Source: Wenzhouxiangella sp. (lineage in GTDB: Bacteria > Pseudomonadota > Gammaproteobacteria > Xanthomonadales > Wenzhouxiangellaceae). From it: a stretch of 8,098 bases of DNA. Of this stretch, positions 1 to 6,026 are shown in pieces (position 1 is the first letter of the stretch; every line of letters starts with the position of its first letter). The stretch lies in NCBI GenBank assembly GCA_007119095.1, contig SKQI01000273.1, positions 1 through 8,098 of the forward strand, written 5' to 3'. The notes under the pieces were generated by a model. That model saw only the letters and a program-made list of their open reading frames with translations. It was not told where the DNA came from and did no database searches. Position numbers and translations under genes: made by a program.

Positions 1-824
1 GCCTGATGCTGCAGGAGGGTCGCTTTTTCAATCGCTCCGACGAAGAACGGCGGCGCCTGGTGTGCCTGATTGGCACCGAAGTGGTCGAACAGCTTGAATT
101 ACCCGGCAGCGGCTTGGGCGAGTTCATCCAGATCGGCAGCGAGTGGTGCCGGGTGATCGGCGTGCTCGAAGAGCGCGGCGAGCTGTTCGGTTTCTCGCAG
201 GACAACCAGGTACTGCTGCCGTTCAACACCATGCAGCGCCTGATCGGCCCAAGCCGGCGGATGGATATCAGCATTCAACTGCGGGTGGTCGAGGTCGATC
301 GGATGGAGGAAGCCAGCGACCGGATCCGCCGCGTCCTGCGCCAACAGCGCGGCCTGAGCCCGGGCCAGCGCGATGACTTCCGGGTTCAGACCGCACAGCA
401 GCTTACCGAGGGCTTCAATACCATCGTCAACACGGTCACCGGCGTGGCCGCCGGCATCGTCGGCATTTCGCTACTAGTCGGCGGCATCGGCATCATGAAC
501 ATCATGCTGGTCTCGGTCACCGAACGGACCCGTGAAATCGGCATCCTCAAGGCCCTGGGCGCAACTCGCAGCGATATCCTGCTGCAGTTTTTGATCGAAG
601 CCGTGGTCCTGTGCCTGCTCGGCGGGCTGATCGGGCTGGCGATCGGCTACGGCATAGGTGCGGCTGCCGCGATGATGCTGCCCGGATTCCCACCGGCCCA
701 CGTTCCGGCCTGGGCCATCCTGCTATCGGTCGGCTTCTCGGCCACGGTCGGCATCATCTTCGGCATCCTGCCCGCCGCCAAGGCCGCCCAACTCGACCCG
801 ACCGAGGCGCTGCGCTACGAGTAG
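1..824 (+). CDS. MacB/FtsX-type ABC transporter permease, 3' part (5' end outside window)
   Basis: C-terminal 272 or more residues of an inner-membrane permease subunit that would work with an ATP-binding partner and possibly a periplasmic adaptor, as in MacAB-type exporters or LolCDE-like systems. The frame is open to the left edge, so the ATG at 6 is probably an internal methionine and the first membrane helix lies outside the window. Counting from that Met, residues 1-140 form the periplasmic MacB-like core. Three hydrophobic segments follow at about 143-170, 190-225 and 235-260. The diagnostic FtsX signature is GGIGIMNIMLVSVTERTREI followed by GILKALGAT (159-187). The C-terminus, PAAKAAQLDPTEALRYE, is the classic family ending. 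The substrate cannot be read from this part. The partner genes should lie upstream, to the left. No clear terminator follows the stop. The family call is firm; the MacB subgroup is likely. Confidence 0.93.
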   Translation, partial: LMLQEGRFFNRSDEERRRLVCLIGTEVVEQLELPGSGLGEFIQIGSEWCRVIGVLEERGELFGFSQDNQVLLPFNTMQRLIGPSRRMDISIQLRVVEVDRMEEASDRIRRVLRQQRGLSPGQRDDFRVQTAQQLTEGFNTIVNTVTGVAAGIVGISLLVGGIGIMNIMLVSVTERTREIGILKALGATRSDILLQFLIEAVVLCLLGGLIGLAIGYGIGAAAAMMLPGFPPAHVPAWAILLSVGFSATVGIIFGILPAAKAAQLDPTEALRYE

Positions 825-927
825 TCAAACTCTTCTTCGAGGACGCGTGCAATTCTCGCCATCCTGAAAAAATCGTTTTGCCGCCCCGAGTGGATACTAC
901 TTTCCGCTCCTTTTAGGTATGCTTCTA

Positions 928-964
928 TCTTCGAAGACGACGAATCGATTTATGACACATGTCA
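928..964. promoter_or_regulatory. Cluster of three short palindromes at the toxin-antitoxin start (candidate operator)
   Basis: Three inverted repeats lie in tandem: TCTTCGAAGA (928-937, perfect), AATCGATT (943-950, perfect) and TGACA-CA-TGTCA (953-964, 5-bp arms). Their centres are 12-14 bp apart. The last one overlaps the likely antitoxin ATG at 952. Type II antitoxins commonly repress their own operon by binding palindromes at this position, so an autoregulatory operator is a reasonable inference. UPF0175 proteins are predicted DNA binders, but no binding has been shown here. I see no good sigma-70 promoter nearby to anchor the assignment. Confidence 0.35.
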
Positions 965-1203
965 ACGTAGAACTGCCCGAGACGGTCTATTCCGTGCTTC
1001 ATTGCGGACCTGATGAGCTCAGCAGCGAGCTGCGCCTGGCCGCCGCGGTGCAATGGTACGACCAAGGGCGTATCTCCCAGGAAGCTGCGGCAGAGATCGC
1101 CGGCCTGGACCGAACCGATTTTCTGCTGGCCTTGGCACGGATGGGCAAGGACTCATTCCAGGTGGATTTCGACGATCTTGACCGCGAACTGACCCGTGGC
1201 TGA
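952..1203 (+). CDS. UPF0175 family antitoxin-like protein
   Basis: Small protein of 83 residues, matching the usual 75-95 residues of UPF0175, a family annotated as predicted antitoxins and usually found beside DUF3368/PIN-like toxins. It begins MTHVNVELPETV, the typical beta-strand opening. The family core follows: LRLAAAVQWYDQGRISQEAAAEIAGLDRTDFLLALARMG (residues 28-65), in which 'YxxGxIS...AAExAGLxRxxFL' resembles a helix-turn-helix. An in-frame ATG at 919 would add 11 residues that do not look like the family, and its only purine-rich stretch, TAGG, abuts the start codon. I therefore prefer 952, although no good Shine-Dalgarno is visible there either. The stop lies 8 nt inside the next gene, which suggests translational coupling. 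The likely role is to bind and neutralise the adjacent toxin and repress the operon (family knowledge plus position). Confidence 0.85.
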   Translation: MTHVNVELPETVYSVLHCGPDELSSELRLAAAVQWYDQGRISQEAAAEIAGLDRTDFLLALARMGKDSFQVDFDDLDRELTRG

Positions 1204-1678
1204 AGCGGCGGCCATTGATGCCTCGCCGCTGATTCTCCTGTCTCGTAGCCGCCATCTGGATCTTCTGGAAGCCTTCGCGAAGCCAGTTTGGGTGCCGCAA
1301 CCTGTCGCCGACGAGATTTTTAGGCGTGGTGCTGAAGACATCACTGTTCAGGCCATCGAGCATACCGATTGGCTGGTAACCAAGCCCATCACCGATACGC
1401 CCACAGCCATACTGGAATGGCGGCTAGGCGCCGGCGAGTCCGCCACCTTGGCATTGGCTCTTGCGCATGGTTTGGAAGCGATCATCGACGACTTGGCAGG
1501 CCGCAAGTGTGCTGCCAGCCTGGCGGTACCCGTGCGTGGCACCCTCGGCATCGTGCTGGCGGCAAAACAGCGCGGATTGATCCCACTGGCCCGGCCGGTC
1601 ATCGAGGACATGATGCGCGCTGGGCTGTATCTGTCCAGAAAAGTGCTCGAAAAGGCGCTGCGGCGAGTGGGCGAATAA
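1196..1678 (+). CDS. DUF3368 family PIN-like toxin
   Basis: 160-residue protein starting at a GTG that overlaps the end of the antitoxin gene by 8 nt, so the pair is almost certainly co-translated. It carries the DUF3368 signature in order: IDASPLILLSRSRHLDLL (7-24), VWVPQPVADEI (31-41), LGAGESATLALALAHG (77-92), IIDDLAGRKCAASL (96-109), then GTLGIVLAAKQRGLIP (115-130) and GLYLSRKVLEKAL (143-155). DUF3368 belongs to the PIN nuclease-like superfamily. Asp8, Glu81 and Asp98/Asp99 sit where the metal-binding acidic residues of PIN RNases occur, so the nuclease site looks intact. The predicted role is an RNase toxin held in check by the upstream UPF0175 protein; its RNA target is unknown. The gene is full length with no frameshift. 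The family call is firm; actual toxicity is not shown. Confidence 0.87.
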   Translation: MAEAAAIDASPLILLSRSRHLDLLEAFAKPVWVPQPVADEIFRRGAEDITVQAIEHTDWLVTKPITDTPTAILEWRLGAGESATLALALAHGLEAIIDDLAGRKCAASLAVPVRGTLGIVLAAKQRGLIPLARPVIEDMMRAGLYLSRKVLEKALRRVGE

Positions 1679-1748
1679 ACAAACGTCCGAAGGCCGGCTG
1701 CGCGAACGAGAGACCTGACACCCACGCTAAAGCCTCAAGACTCATGCG

Positions 1749-1778
1749 GTAGAGTGAAGTGTTTTTCACAGACTCTAC
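1749..1778 (+). promoter_or_regulatory. Hairpin/palindrome just upstream of the CMD-family gene
   Basis: Perfect 7-bp arms GTAGAGT (1749-1755) and ACTCTAC (1772-1778) enclose an inner GTG/CAC stem (1759-1761 with 1767-1769) with a TTTTT loop. The element ends 5 nt before the ATG at 1784, where a ribosome binding site would be expected, and no purine-rich Shine-Dalgarno is visible there. It could be an mRNA hairpin controlling translation, a DNA operator for a dimeric regulator, or the end of the upstream toxin-antitoxin transcript. It does not fit a standard intrinsic terminator, because the T run is in the loop and the stem is followed by AAACC. Confidence 0.45.
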
Positions 1779-1783
1779 AAACC

Positions 1784-2383
1784 ATGGCTCACATCCAACC
1801 GCTTCCTGCATCAGCCACGCCCGAGCTGGCCGACACCTTTCGCCACTTCGAGGAAATCCTGGGCTTTGTGCCCAATAGTCTGCTGACCATGCAGCGCCGG
1901 CCGGCGATTGTGCGCGCATTCGGGGAGCTGACCGCCGCGGTGATGGACCCGGACGGCAGCGTCGATCCCGGCTTCAAGCGGCTGCTGGCGCACTTTGCCA
2001 GTCGCGCTGCCGGCTGCCAGTACTGCCAGGCGCATTCGCTGATTGCGGCAGGCATCAGCGGCGTGGCCGAGGAAAAAGTGGCCGCCGTGTGGGAATATCG
2101 CTCCAGCGAACACTACAGCGAGGCCGAGCGGGTTGCGCTGGACTACGCCCTGGCGGCCGGCGCTGTACCGAACGAAGTCGACGAGCCGCTGATGGAACGC
2201 TTGCGCGCGCACTGGACCGACGAGCAAATCGTCGAAATGCTGTCCGCGATCTGTCTGTACGGTTTCCTCAACCGCTGGAACGATTCCATGGCCACCGATC
2301 TCGAGCAAACGCCGCGCAAACTCGGCAAGAAAGTGCTGTCCCAAGGCGGTTGGGACGGAGGGCGCCATCTGCCGGGTCAATAA
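1784..2383 (+). CDS. Carboxymuconolactone decarboxylase/AhpD-like family protein
   Basis: 199-residue, probably cytoplasmic, all-alpha protein of the CMD/AhpD superfamily, in the peroxidase-related branch. The diagnostic motif is CQYCQAH at residues 78-84, inside AHFASRAAGCQYCQAHS. In AhpD the two cysteines are the redox-active pair and the nearby histidine helps activate them. The first half contains LGFVPNSLLTMQRRPAIVRAF (26-46), typical of this branch. The C-terminal segment, LSAICLYGFLNRWNDSMATDLE (153-174), is also characteristic. The expected activity is thiol-dependent peroxide reduction or a related reaction; the substrate cannot be read from sequence. A GTG at 1754 would add 10 residues but lies inside the hairpin and outside family homology, so the ATG at 1784 is preferred. 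It stands alone between the toxin-antitoxin pair and the beta-helix gene, with about 105-bp gaps on each side, so it may be its own transcript. Confidence 0.88.
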   Translation: MAHIQPLPASATPELADTFRHFEEILGFVPNSLLTMQRRPAIVRAFGELTAAVMDPDGSVDPGFKRLLAHFASRAAGCQYCQAHSLIAAGISGVAEEKVAAVWEYRSSEHYSEAERVALDYALAAGAVPNEVDEPLMERLRAHWTDEQIVEMLSAICLYGFLNRWNDSMATDLEQTPRKLGKKVLSQGGWDGGRHLPGQ

Positions 2384-2423
2384 GAACATGCGAATTCGGG
2401 GATGGGTGTCAGATTTTCCTCTG

Positions 2424-2460
2424 TTAACTCGTAGATGCGAGTTGAAGGGCGATTTTGCCC
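2424..2460 (+). promoter_or_regulatory. Two adjacent hairpins in the leader of the beta-helix gene
   Basis: Stem 1 pairs AACTCG (2426-2431) with CGAGTT (2438-2443) around the loop TAGATG; a G-U and a U-A pair can extend it to 2424-2445. Stem 2 pairs GGGC (2447-2450) with GCCC (2457-2460) around GATTTT. Both lie in the 104-bp gap between the CMD gene stop and the preferred ATG at 2488. They could be a weak terminator of the upstream gene or leader structure for the downstream gene. TTGCC (2455-2459) can instead pair with GGCAA (2481-2485), which would enclose the likely Shine-Dalgarno GGGAG (2472-2476). No oligo-T tail follows. Confidence 0.3.
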
Positions 2461-2487
2461 GGCCATTTACTGGGAGATTTGGCAACC

Positions 2488-4833
2488 ATGGAGAAAAGTC
2501 ATTCCATTTTTTTCCAAGGGGATGAAAATCAAGTCACAAAGGGGCTTTCATGGGCCGGCATTTTGCTGGCGCTGCTGCTGGCGTCTTCGCCGGCTGTCGG
2601 TCAAATAACCTTTGTTGTCAACTCACTGGGAGATGACGGCCAGGAATCCAACAGCGCCGGACTGCTGTGCTTTACCGGCAACACCATCCCCCCTCAGATC
2701 CCGGAATGCACCTTTCGGGCGGCCCTGGAGTCGGCCAATGCCGCCAGTGAGCCGGTGGTCATCGAGTTCTGGTCCGGCATCGAAACCCTGAATGGGCGTT
2801 CGGAGTTTGAGATTGGCTCGGCTCTGCCGTTCATCGACAATCAGATCACCATAGACGGTACAACGCATCCCCTGTACCAGGGCAATAACGACGTCAGGGT
2901 TCACCTTCGATACACCGGCTCGTCGACGGGCACGCTCAGTGGCATCCGCTTTAGTTCCAGCGGAGGAGGATCGGGATCCACGGTCAGGGCAATCGGCATT
3001 CTGAGCTTTCCCGGCAGCGGCATCCTACTCAACGGTGGCAATGGCTATGTGATCGAGAAAAACCACATTGGCACTGCCTGGCAAAACGTAGGCTCATCTG
3101 GCGGCAGAATCGGCAATCATGGCATTGATCTTAACGGCGCTTCCGACACGGGCCTGGGGGTCACCACGATTCGCGACAACATCATTTCCAGAACCGATGG
3201 CCATGGCATCGTCTTACGGGGCGGCACCCGGGCCACCATGATCTACGACAACATCATCGGTCTATACCAGATCGGCTCCACCGCCTTTGGTGCATTTGAC
3301 GGCGCGCAAATCGAGGGCGCAGGAGTTTTCATCGCGGTCAATGCCGGGCCGGACAACTTCATCGGCACATTTGGGGCCAACGTCATCTCATTCGCCAAGG
3401 GCGGAGGCATCATCGTCCGCCGATCAGGCCAGTCCATCACCCGCAATCTGATTGGGCTGCCGCCGAACTTTCAACCAGGCATAAACTATGAGCTCACCGA
3501 CTACGGCAACAGCGTTGCCGGCATCATTCTGGAAAGCGACGACAACATCGTCGGTGGCACAGCAGCGGCAATGAACTATATTGGCAACAATTCGCCGGCT
3601 CAGATCGTGATTGGCAACAGCGGCTCGAGTGCGGTGGCTGCCAACGACAACCAGATTCGCACCAACATGATCGGCATCACGCCCGACGGTGACAATGTCG
3701 GCGGCGATCGCGGCATTCGAATCGACAACGGCGACAACACCTCGATTCGAAATACAACCATTGCCAATCACGACTTCAACATCACCGTGCGCGGATCAGG
3801 CAACCAGATTCATCGCAACACCATCAGCAATGCTGCCTGGGCGGGGATTGAAATGCGGGGCACCGGCAATATCGGTTCAGCGGATGCCGATGACGGCAAT
3901 CTGTTTATTGAAAATGCGGCTGGTATTCGAGTTGATGATACCGGGGCTGGGATCACCCACATCCGCAACAACTTCTTCGGCGTCGATGAAGACGGCAATG
4001 ACCTGGGCAACATTGGCGGCGTAATCGTTGCCGATCCGGATAACATGGTCAACATCTTCGAAAACACCTTCGGCTTCAATCAGTATGGTGTTCAACTGCA
4101 GTCCTCGGCATCCGGCACCCGGGTTCAGGGAAACCGCATCGGCGAGCTGGCCGATGGTACGCCGGTTCCGAACCAGGTCGGTGTATGGGTGTTGGCCGGT
4201 TCGCCGTTTCACCAGCTGGTTGACCATTTGATCGGCGGCAGTATTACCACCGATCTCTCTGTCAACACCCAGATCGGCAATCTGATTGCCAACAGCACCG
4301 AGTACGGGGTCATCCTGGAAGAGCGCACCAATGGCAACCTCGAAAGAGTCACGGTCCGCGGCAACACCTTCCGCAACAACGCCACCGGTATCACCTTGTG
4401 GCCGCCGATGACCGAGATAGATCCGGGCGGCGCCGAAGAGGGTCCCAACGACTACCTGAACTGGCCCGAGCTCGACGAAGAGGAAAGCTGGCTGGACCCG
4501 GAAACCGGCGAGATCCACTTCCGCGTTCGGGTCAACACGACCACGGCCAATGCCAGCTATCCGCTTTTGATCGACTTCTACCGCCACAGCGGCGATGCGG
4601 CTGCCCAGGGCGAGACGTACCTGGGCTCATTGGACTATGCCGGCAGCACCGCGGCGCAGTGGATCACCGGCACGCTGGAGCCGGTCACGCCGGTGTCTAT
4701 TGGCGAGCAGATTGTGGCTACGGCCAGCGACTCGGACGGCAATACCAGCCAGTTCACCCTGAACCCGCTAACGCTCGAGCCGGAGGAGCCGCTGCCAGAT
4801 GAGCTTTACCACGATCGTTTTGAGGAAGATTGA
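2488..4833 (+). CDS. Secreted right-handed parallel beta-helix protein, CSLREA-like N-terminus
   Basis: 781-residue exported protein. The ATG at 2488 is chosen over a TTG at 2455 because GGGAG lies 11 nt upstream and the signal peptide then starts sensibly. That signal peptide has a long n-region, hydrophobic WAGILLALLLASS, and probable cleavage after about G38 (AVG-Q). Residues 39-120 resemble the CSLREA-type domain, 'VNS..DD....C......CTFRAALESANA' (Cys at 74), followed by 'FIDNQITIDGTT'. Residues about 150-640 are a long run of beta-helix coils with recurring N-x-I-G, 'GIxLxG/ExxN' and 'IRNNxFG' ladders. Residues 652-765 resemble the Ig-like C-terminal part often seen after such helices: GPNDYLNWPEL, LLIDFYRHSG, GETYLGSLDY and ATASDSDGNTSQFTL. 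The last residues, ELYHDRFEED, form a short acidic tail. The fold suggests a polysaccharide- or surface-binding role, but no catalytic site is recognisable and no function is assigned. It converges on the ogt gene. Confidence 0.87.
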   Translation: MEKSHSIFFQGDENQVTKGLSWAGILLALLLASSPAVGQITFVVNSLGDDGQESNSAGLLCFTGNTIPPQIPECTFRAALESANAASEPVVIEFWSGIETLNGRSEFEIGSALPFIDNQITIDGTTHPLYQGNNDVRVHLRYTGSSTGTLSGIRFSSSGGGSGSTVRAIGILSFPGSGILLNGGNGYVIEKNHIGTAWQNVGSSGGRIGNHGIDLNGASDTGLGVTTIRDNIISRTDGHGIVLRGGTRATMIYDNIIGLYQIGSTAFGAFDGAQIEGAGVFIAVNAGPDNFIGTFGANVISFAKGGGIIVRRSGQSITRNLIGLPPNFQPGINYELTDYGNSVAGIILESDDNIVGGTAAAMNYIGNNSPAQIVIGNSGSSAVAANDNQIRTNMIGITPDGDNVGGDRGIRIDNGDNTSIRNTTIANHDFNITVRGSGNQIHRNTISNAAWAGIEMRGTGNIGSADADDGNLFIENAAGIRVDDTGAGITHIRNNFFGVDEDGNDLGNIGGVIVADPDNMVNIFENTFGFNQYGVQLQSSASGTRVQGNRIGELADGTPVPNQVGVWVLAGSPFHQLVDHLIGGSITTDLSVNTQIGNLIANSTEYGVILEERTNGNLERVTVRGNTFRNNATGITLWPPMTEIDPGGAEEGPNDYLNWPELDEEESWLDPETGEIHFRVRVNTTTANASYPLLIDFYRHSGDAAAQGETYLGSLDYAGSTAAQWITGTLEPVTPVSIGEQIVATASDSDGNTSQFTLNPLTLEPEEPLPDELYHDRFEED

Positions 4834-4847
4834 AACCCAACCGTTGC

Positions 4848-4868
4848 CCCGGCCCAGAGTGGGCAGGG
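4848..4868. terminator. Possible shared stem-loop between convergent genes
   Basis: GCCC (4852-4855) pairs with GGGC (4861-4864) around AGAGT. Across one G/A mismatch the stem continues as CCC/GGG (4848-4850 with 4866-4868). It lies in the 37-bp gap between the two stop codons, 2 bp from the minus-strand stop, where a bidirectional terminator would be expected. No T tract follows on either strand, so intrinsic termination is only a guess. Confidence 0.3.
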
Positions 4869-4870
4869 CG

Positions 4871-5365
4871 TCAGCTTGCCGATGCCGAGCTGTGCTGATC
4901 GGCCTCGAAGGTCAGCAACCAGAGCTTGCGGGCCAGTCCGCTGGCGTAGCCGGTCAGTTGACCGTTACTAGCTATCACTCGGTGGCACGGTACGACGATG
5001 CTCCAGGGATTGCGGCCAACGGCCATGCCGACAGCTCGACTGGCTGTCGGTTTGTCCAGAGCCTGGGCGATCTGCGCATAGCTGGCCTGCTGGCCATGGG
5101 GAATCTTCCGCAACTGCCGCCAGACCAACTGCTGAAACGGCGTGCCAGTCGGTGCCAAGGGCAGTTCAAACTCGGCTGCTTCACCGGCGAAATAAGCACC
5201 GAGCTGGACTCTGGCGGCGGCCAGTATTCGGGTTTCGCGGCGCGACCACTGTTCGGCGTCGGCGGGAAAGTGGCGTTGGCCCAAGAACCAGACCCCGGCA
5301 AGCCCGTCGCCGCGATCTGCTATCAGAATGCCCCCCAGCGGGCTGTCGATCTCGATGCAGTTCAT
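4871..5365 (-). CDS. ogt: Methylated-DNA--[protein]-cysteine S-methyltransferase (O6-alkylguanine repair)
   Basis: 164-residue suicide repair protein that transfers alkyl groups from O6-alkylguanine or O4-alkylthymine in DNA to its own cysteine. The acceptor site is PCHRVI, with Cys at residue 127. Upstream are the helix-turn-helix DNA-binding segment and the arginine finger, TPFQQLVWRQLRKIPHGQQASYAQIA then SRAVGMAVGRNP (Arg at 110). The asparagine hinge is missing in strict form, but NGQLTGYASGLARK (134-147) is the standard lid after the active site. There is no Ada-type N-terminal zinc domain, so it is the Ogt/MGMT form and not Ada. The start is set by the ATGA overlap with the upstream AlkA-like gene (ATG at 5365, TGA at 5364-5362). 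A start further upstream at 5407 would only extend into that gene. It is expected to be translationally coupled to the glycosylase; both act on alkylation damage. Confidence 0.95.
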   Translation of the reverse strand: MNCIEIDSPLGGILIADRGDGLAGVWFLGQRHFPADAEQWSRRETRILAAARVQLGAYFAGEAAEFELPLAPTGTPFQQLVWRQLRKIPHGQQASYAQIAQALDKPTASRAVGMAVGRNPWSIVVPCHRVIASNGQLTGYASGLARKLWLLTFEADQHSSASAS

Positions 5366-5757
5366 GCAAGGCGTCTCCACAAGTGAAAGACAGCGTAACC
5401 GCGCCAAGGGCGCCAGCGTTCGGCAATGTTCTTGACCTCATCTGGCTTGGCCACGCCCAGAGCCTTGCGAATACCCAGGTCACCGGCAGTAAAGGCATCC
5501 GGCCAGCGCAGTGCACGCAGGGCGATGTACTGGAAAGTCCAGTCACCGATGCCGTGTATCGCAATCAGCTTTTCGCCGACGAGCTGCGGATCAACGCCCG
5601 GGGAAAGGTCCAGGGAGCCATCAGCCACGTCTCGGGCAATGGTGTGCAGTGCAGCCACACCGTGCAGCAATCGCCCGCCGAGATAATCCAGCAGACCATC
5701 CCAGTCGAAAGGCGACTGGGTGCTTAAATGACAATGGCCAGAGATCGGTTCGAGCAA
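5362..5757 (-). CDS. AlkA-like 3-methyladenine DNA glycosylase with a large internal deletion
   Basis: The frame codes for the two ends of an AlkA-type base-excision glycosylase. The N-terminal part has SPFDWDGLLDYLGGRLLHGV, matching the family opening 'PPYDW..LL.FLaaRa..GVE'. It then jumps, at about 5660-5647, to ALHTIARDVADGSLDL, LIAIHGIGDWT, YIALRALRWPDAF, GDLGIRKAL and AERWRPWRGYAVFHLW. These are the helix-hairpin-helix, the catalytic Asp region (Asp in GDLGIR, about residue 93) and the C-terminal family motifs. At about 131 residues it is about 150 shorter than E. coli AlkA. It lacks most of the N-terminal beta domain and the first helices of the HhH-GPD domain, including the DxFExxVRAILGQ segment that positions the DNA-intercalating residue. 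No stop or frameshift is present. The start is uncertain: a TTG at 5757, 7 nt after the DUF6435 stop, is the only reasonable in-frame choice. It overlaps ogt by ATGA. It may be a decayed gene or a minimal variant; normal AlkA activity is unlikely. Confidence 0.8.
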   Translation of the reverse strand: MLEPISGHCHLSTQSPFDWDGLLDYLGGRLLHGVAALHTIARDVADGSLDLSPGVDPQLVGEKLIAIHGIGDWTFQYIALRALRWPDAFTAGDLGIRKALGVAKPDEVKNIAERWRPWRGYAVFHLWRRLA

Positions 5758-5764
5758 AAGGGAC

Positions 5765-5947
5765 CTACTTGCTGCGCTGCTCTTTTTCCAGCGGCTGCAG
5801 CTTTTTCCAGATCGCGTCGGCCTCGGCAGATAAATCGGCAAAACCCTTGATGTCGCCATTGCGCTGCGCCTGCTGCGCCTGGGCGAGTTTGGCATCGTAT
5901 TGCTTACGCAGCTTCTTCACCGGGTCATTTTTGAACAATCCAAACAT
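5765..5947 (-). CDS. DUF6435 family small protein
   Basis: 60-residue charged, helical protein opening MFGLFKNDPVKKLRKQYD and continuing with QAQRNGDIKGFADLSAEADAIWKKL. This is the pattern I know as DUF6435 (Lacal_2735-like) in gammaproteobacteria and Bacteroidetes. The function is unknown. The composition (Lys, Ala, Gln, Glu) and lack of hydrophobic stretches suggest a cytoplasmic helical hairpin or coiled coil. A GGA lies about 8 nt upstream of the ATG on the minus strand. The TAG stop is 7 nt before the presumed start of the AlkA-like frame, so it is probably the first gene of a three-gene transcript with the repair genes. Whether that link is functional is unknown. Confidence 0.8.
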   Translation of the reverse strand: MFGLFKNDPVKKLRKQYDAKLAQAQQAQRNGDIKGFADLSAEADAIWKKLQPLEKEQRSK

Positions 5948-6026
5948 CTTTAATCCATCCAGCAGTCAATTCAGGTCCGGATTCTCTTTGTTTGCCCGAC
6001 TAGTGAATGTGACGACCAGCCAGTGG

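Noticed and set aside
919..951. Earlier antitoxin start at the ATG at 919
   Set aside because: The extra 11 residues do not fit the family and the only purine stretch touches the start codon; 952 matches the usual N-terminus.
1811..2485. 224-residue minus-strand frame antisense to the CMD-family gene
   Set aside because: Shadow of a gene with a clear CxxC motif; its own translation is unrecognisable.
3877..4587. 236-residue minus-strand frame inside the beta-helix gene
   Set aside because: Antisense shadow of a repetitive Asn/Gly/Ile-rich gene; no family resemblance and no start signal.
2488..4833. Tandem DNA repeats within the beta-helix gene
   Set aside because: The periodicity is at protein level (Asn/Ile/Gly ladders) without near-identical DNA units, so it is fold-driven and not a DNA repeat array.
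4799..5386. 195-residue plus-strand frame antisense to ogt
   Set aside because: Opposite a gene with a clear PCHRV active site; its translation resembles no family.
5758..5895. N-terminal extension of the AlkA-like frame up to 5895
   Set aside because: It overlaps the DUF6435 gene in another frame and shows no AlkA similarity; homology begins only at about 5715.
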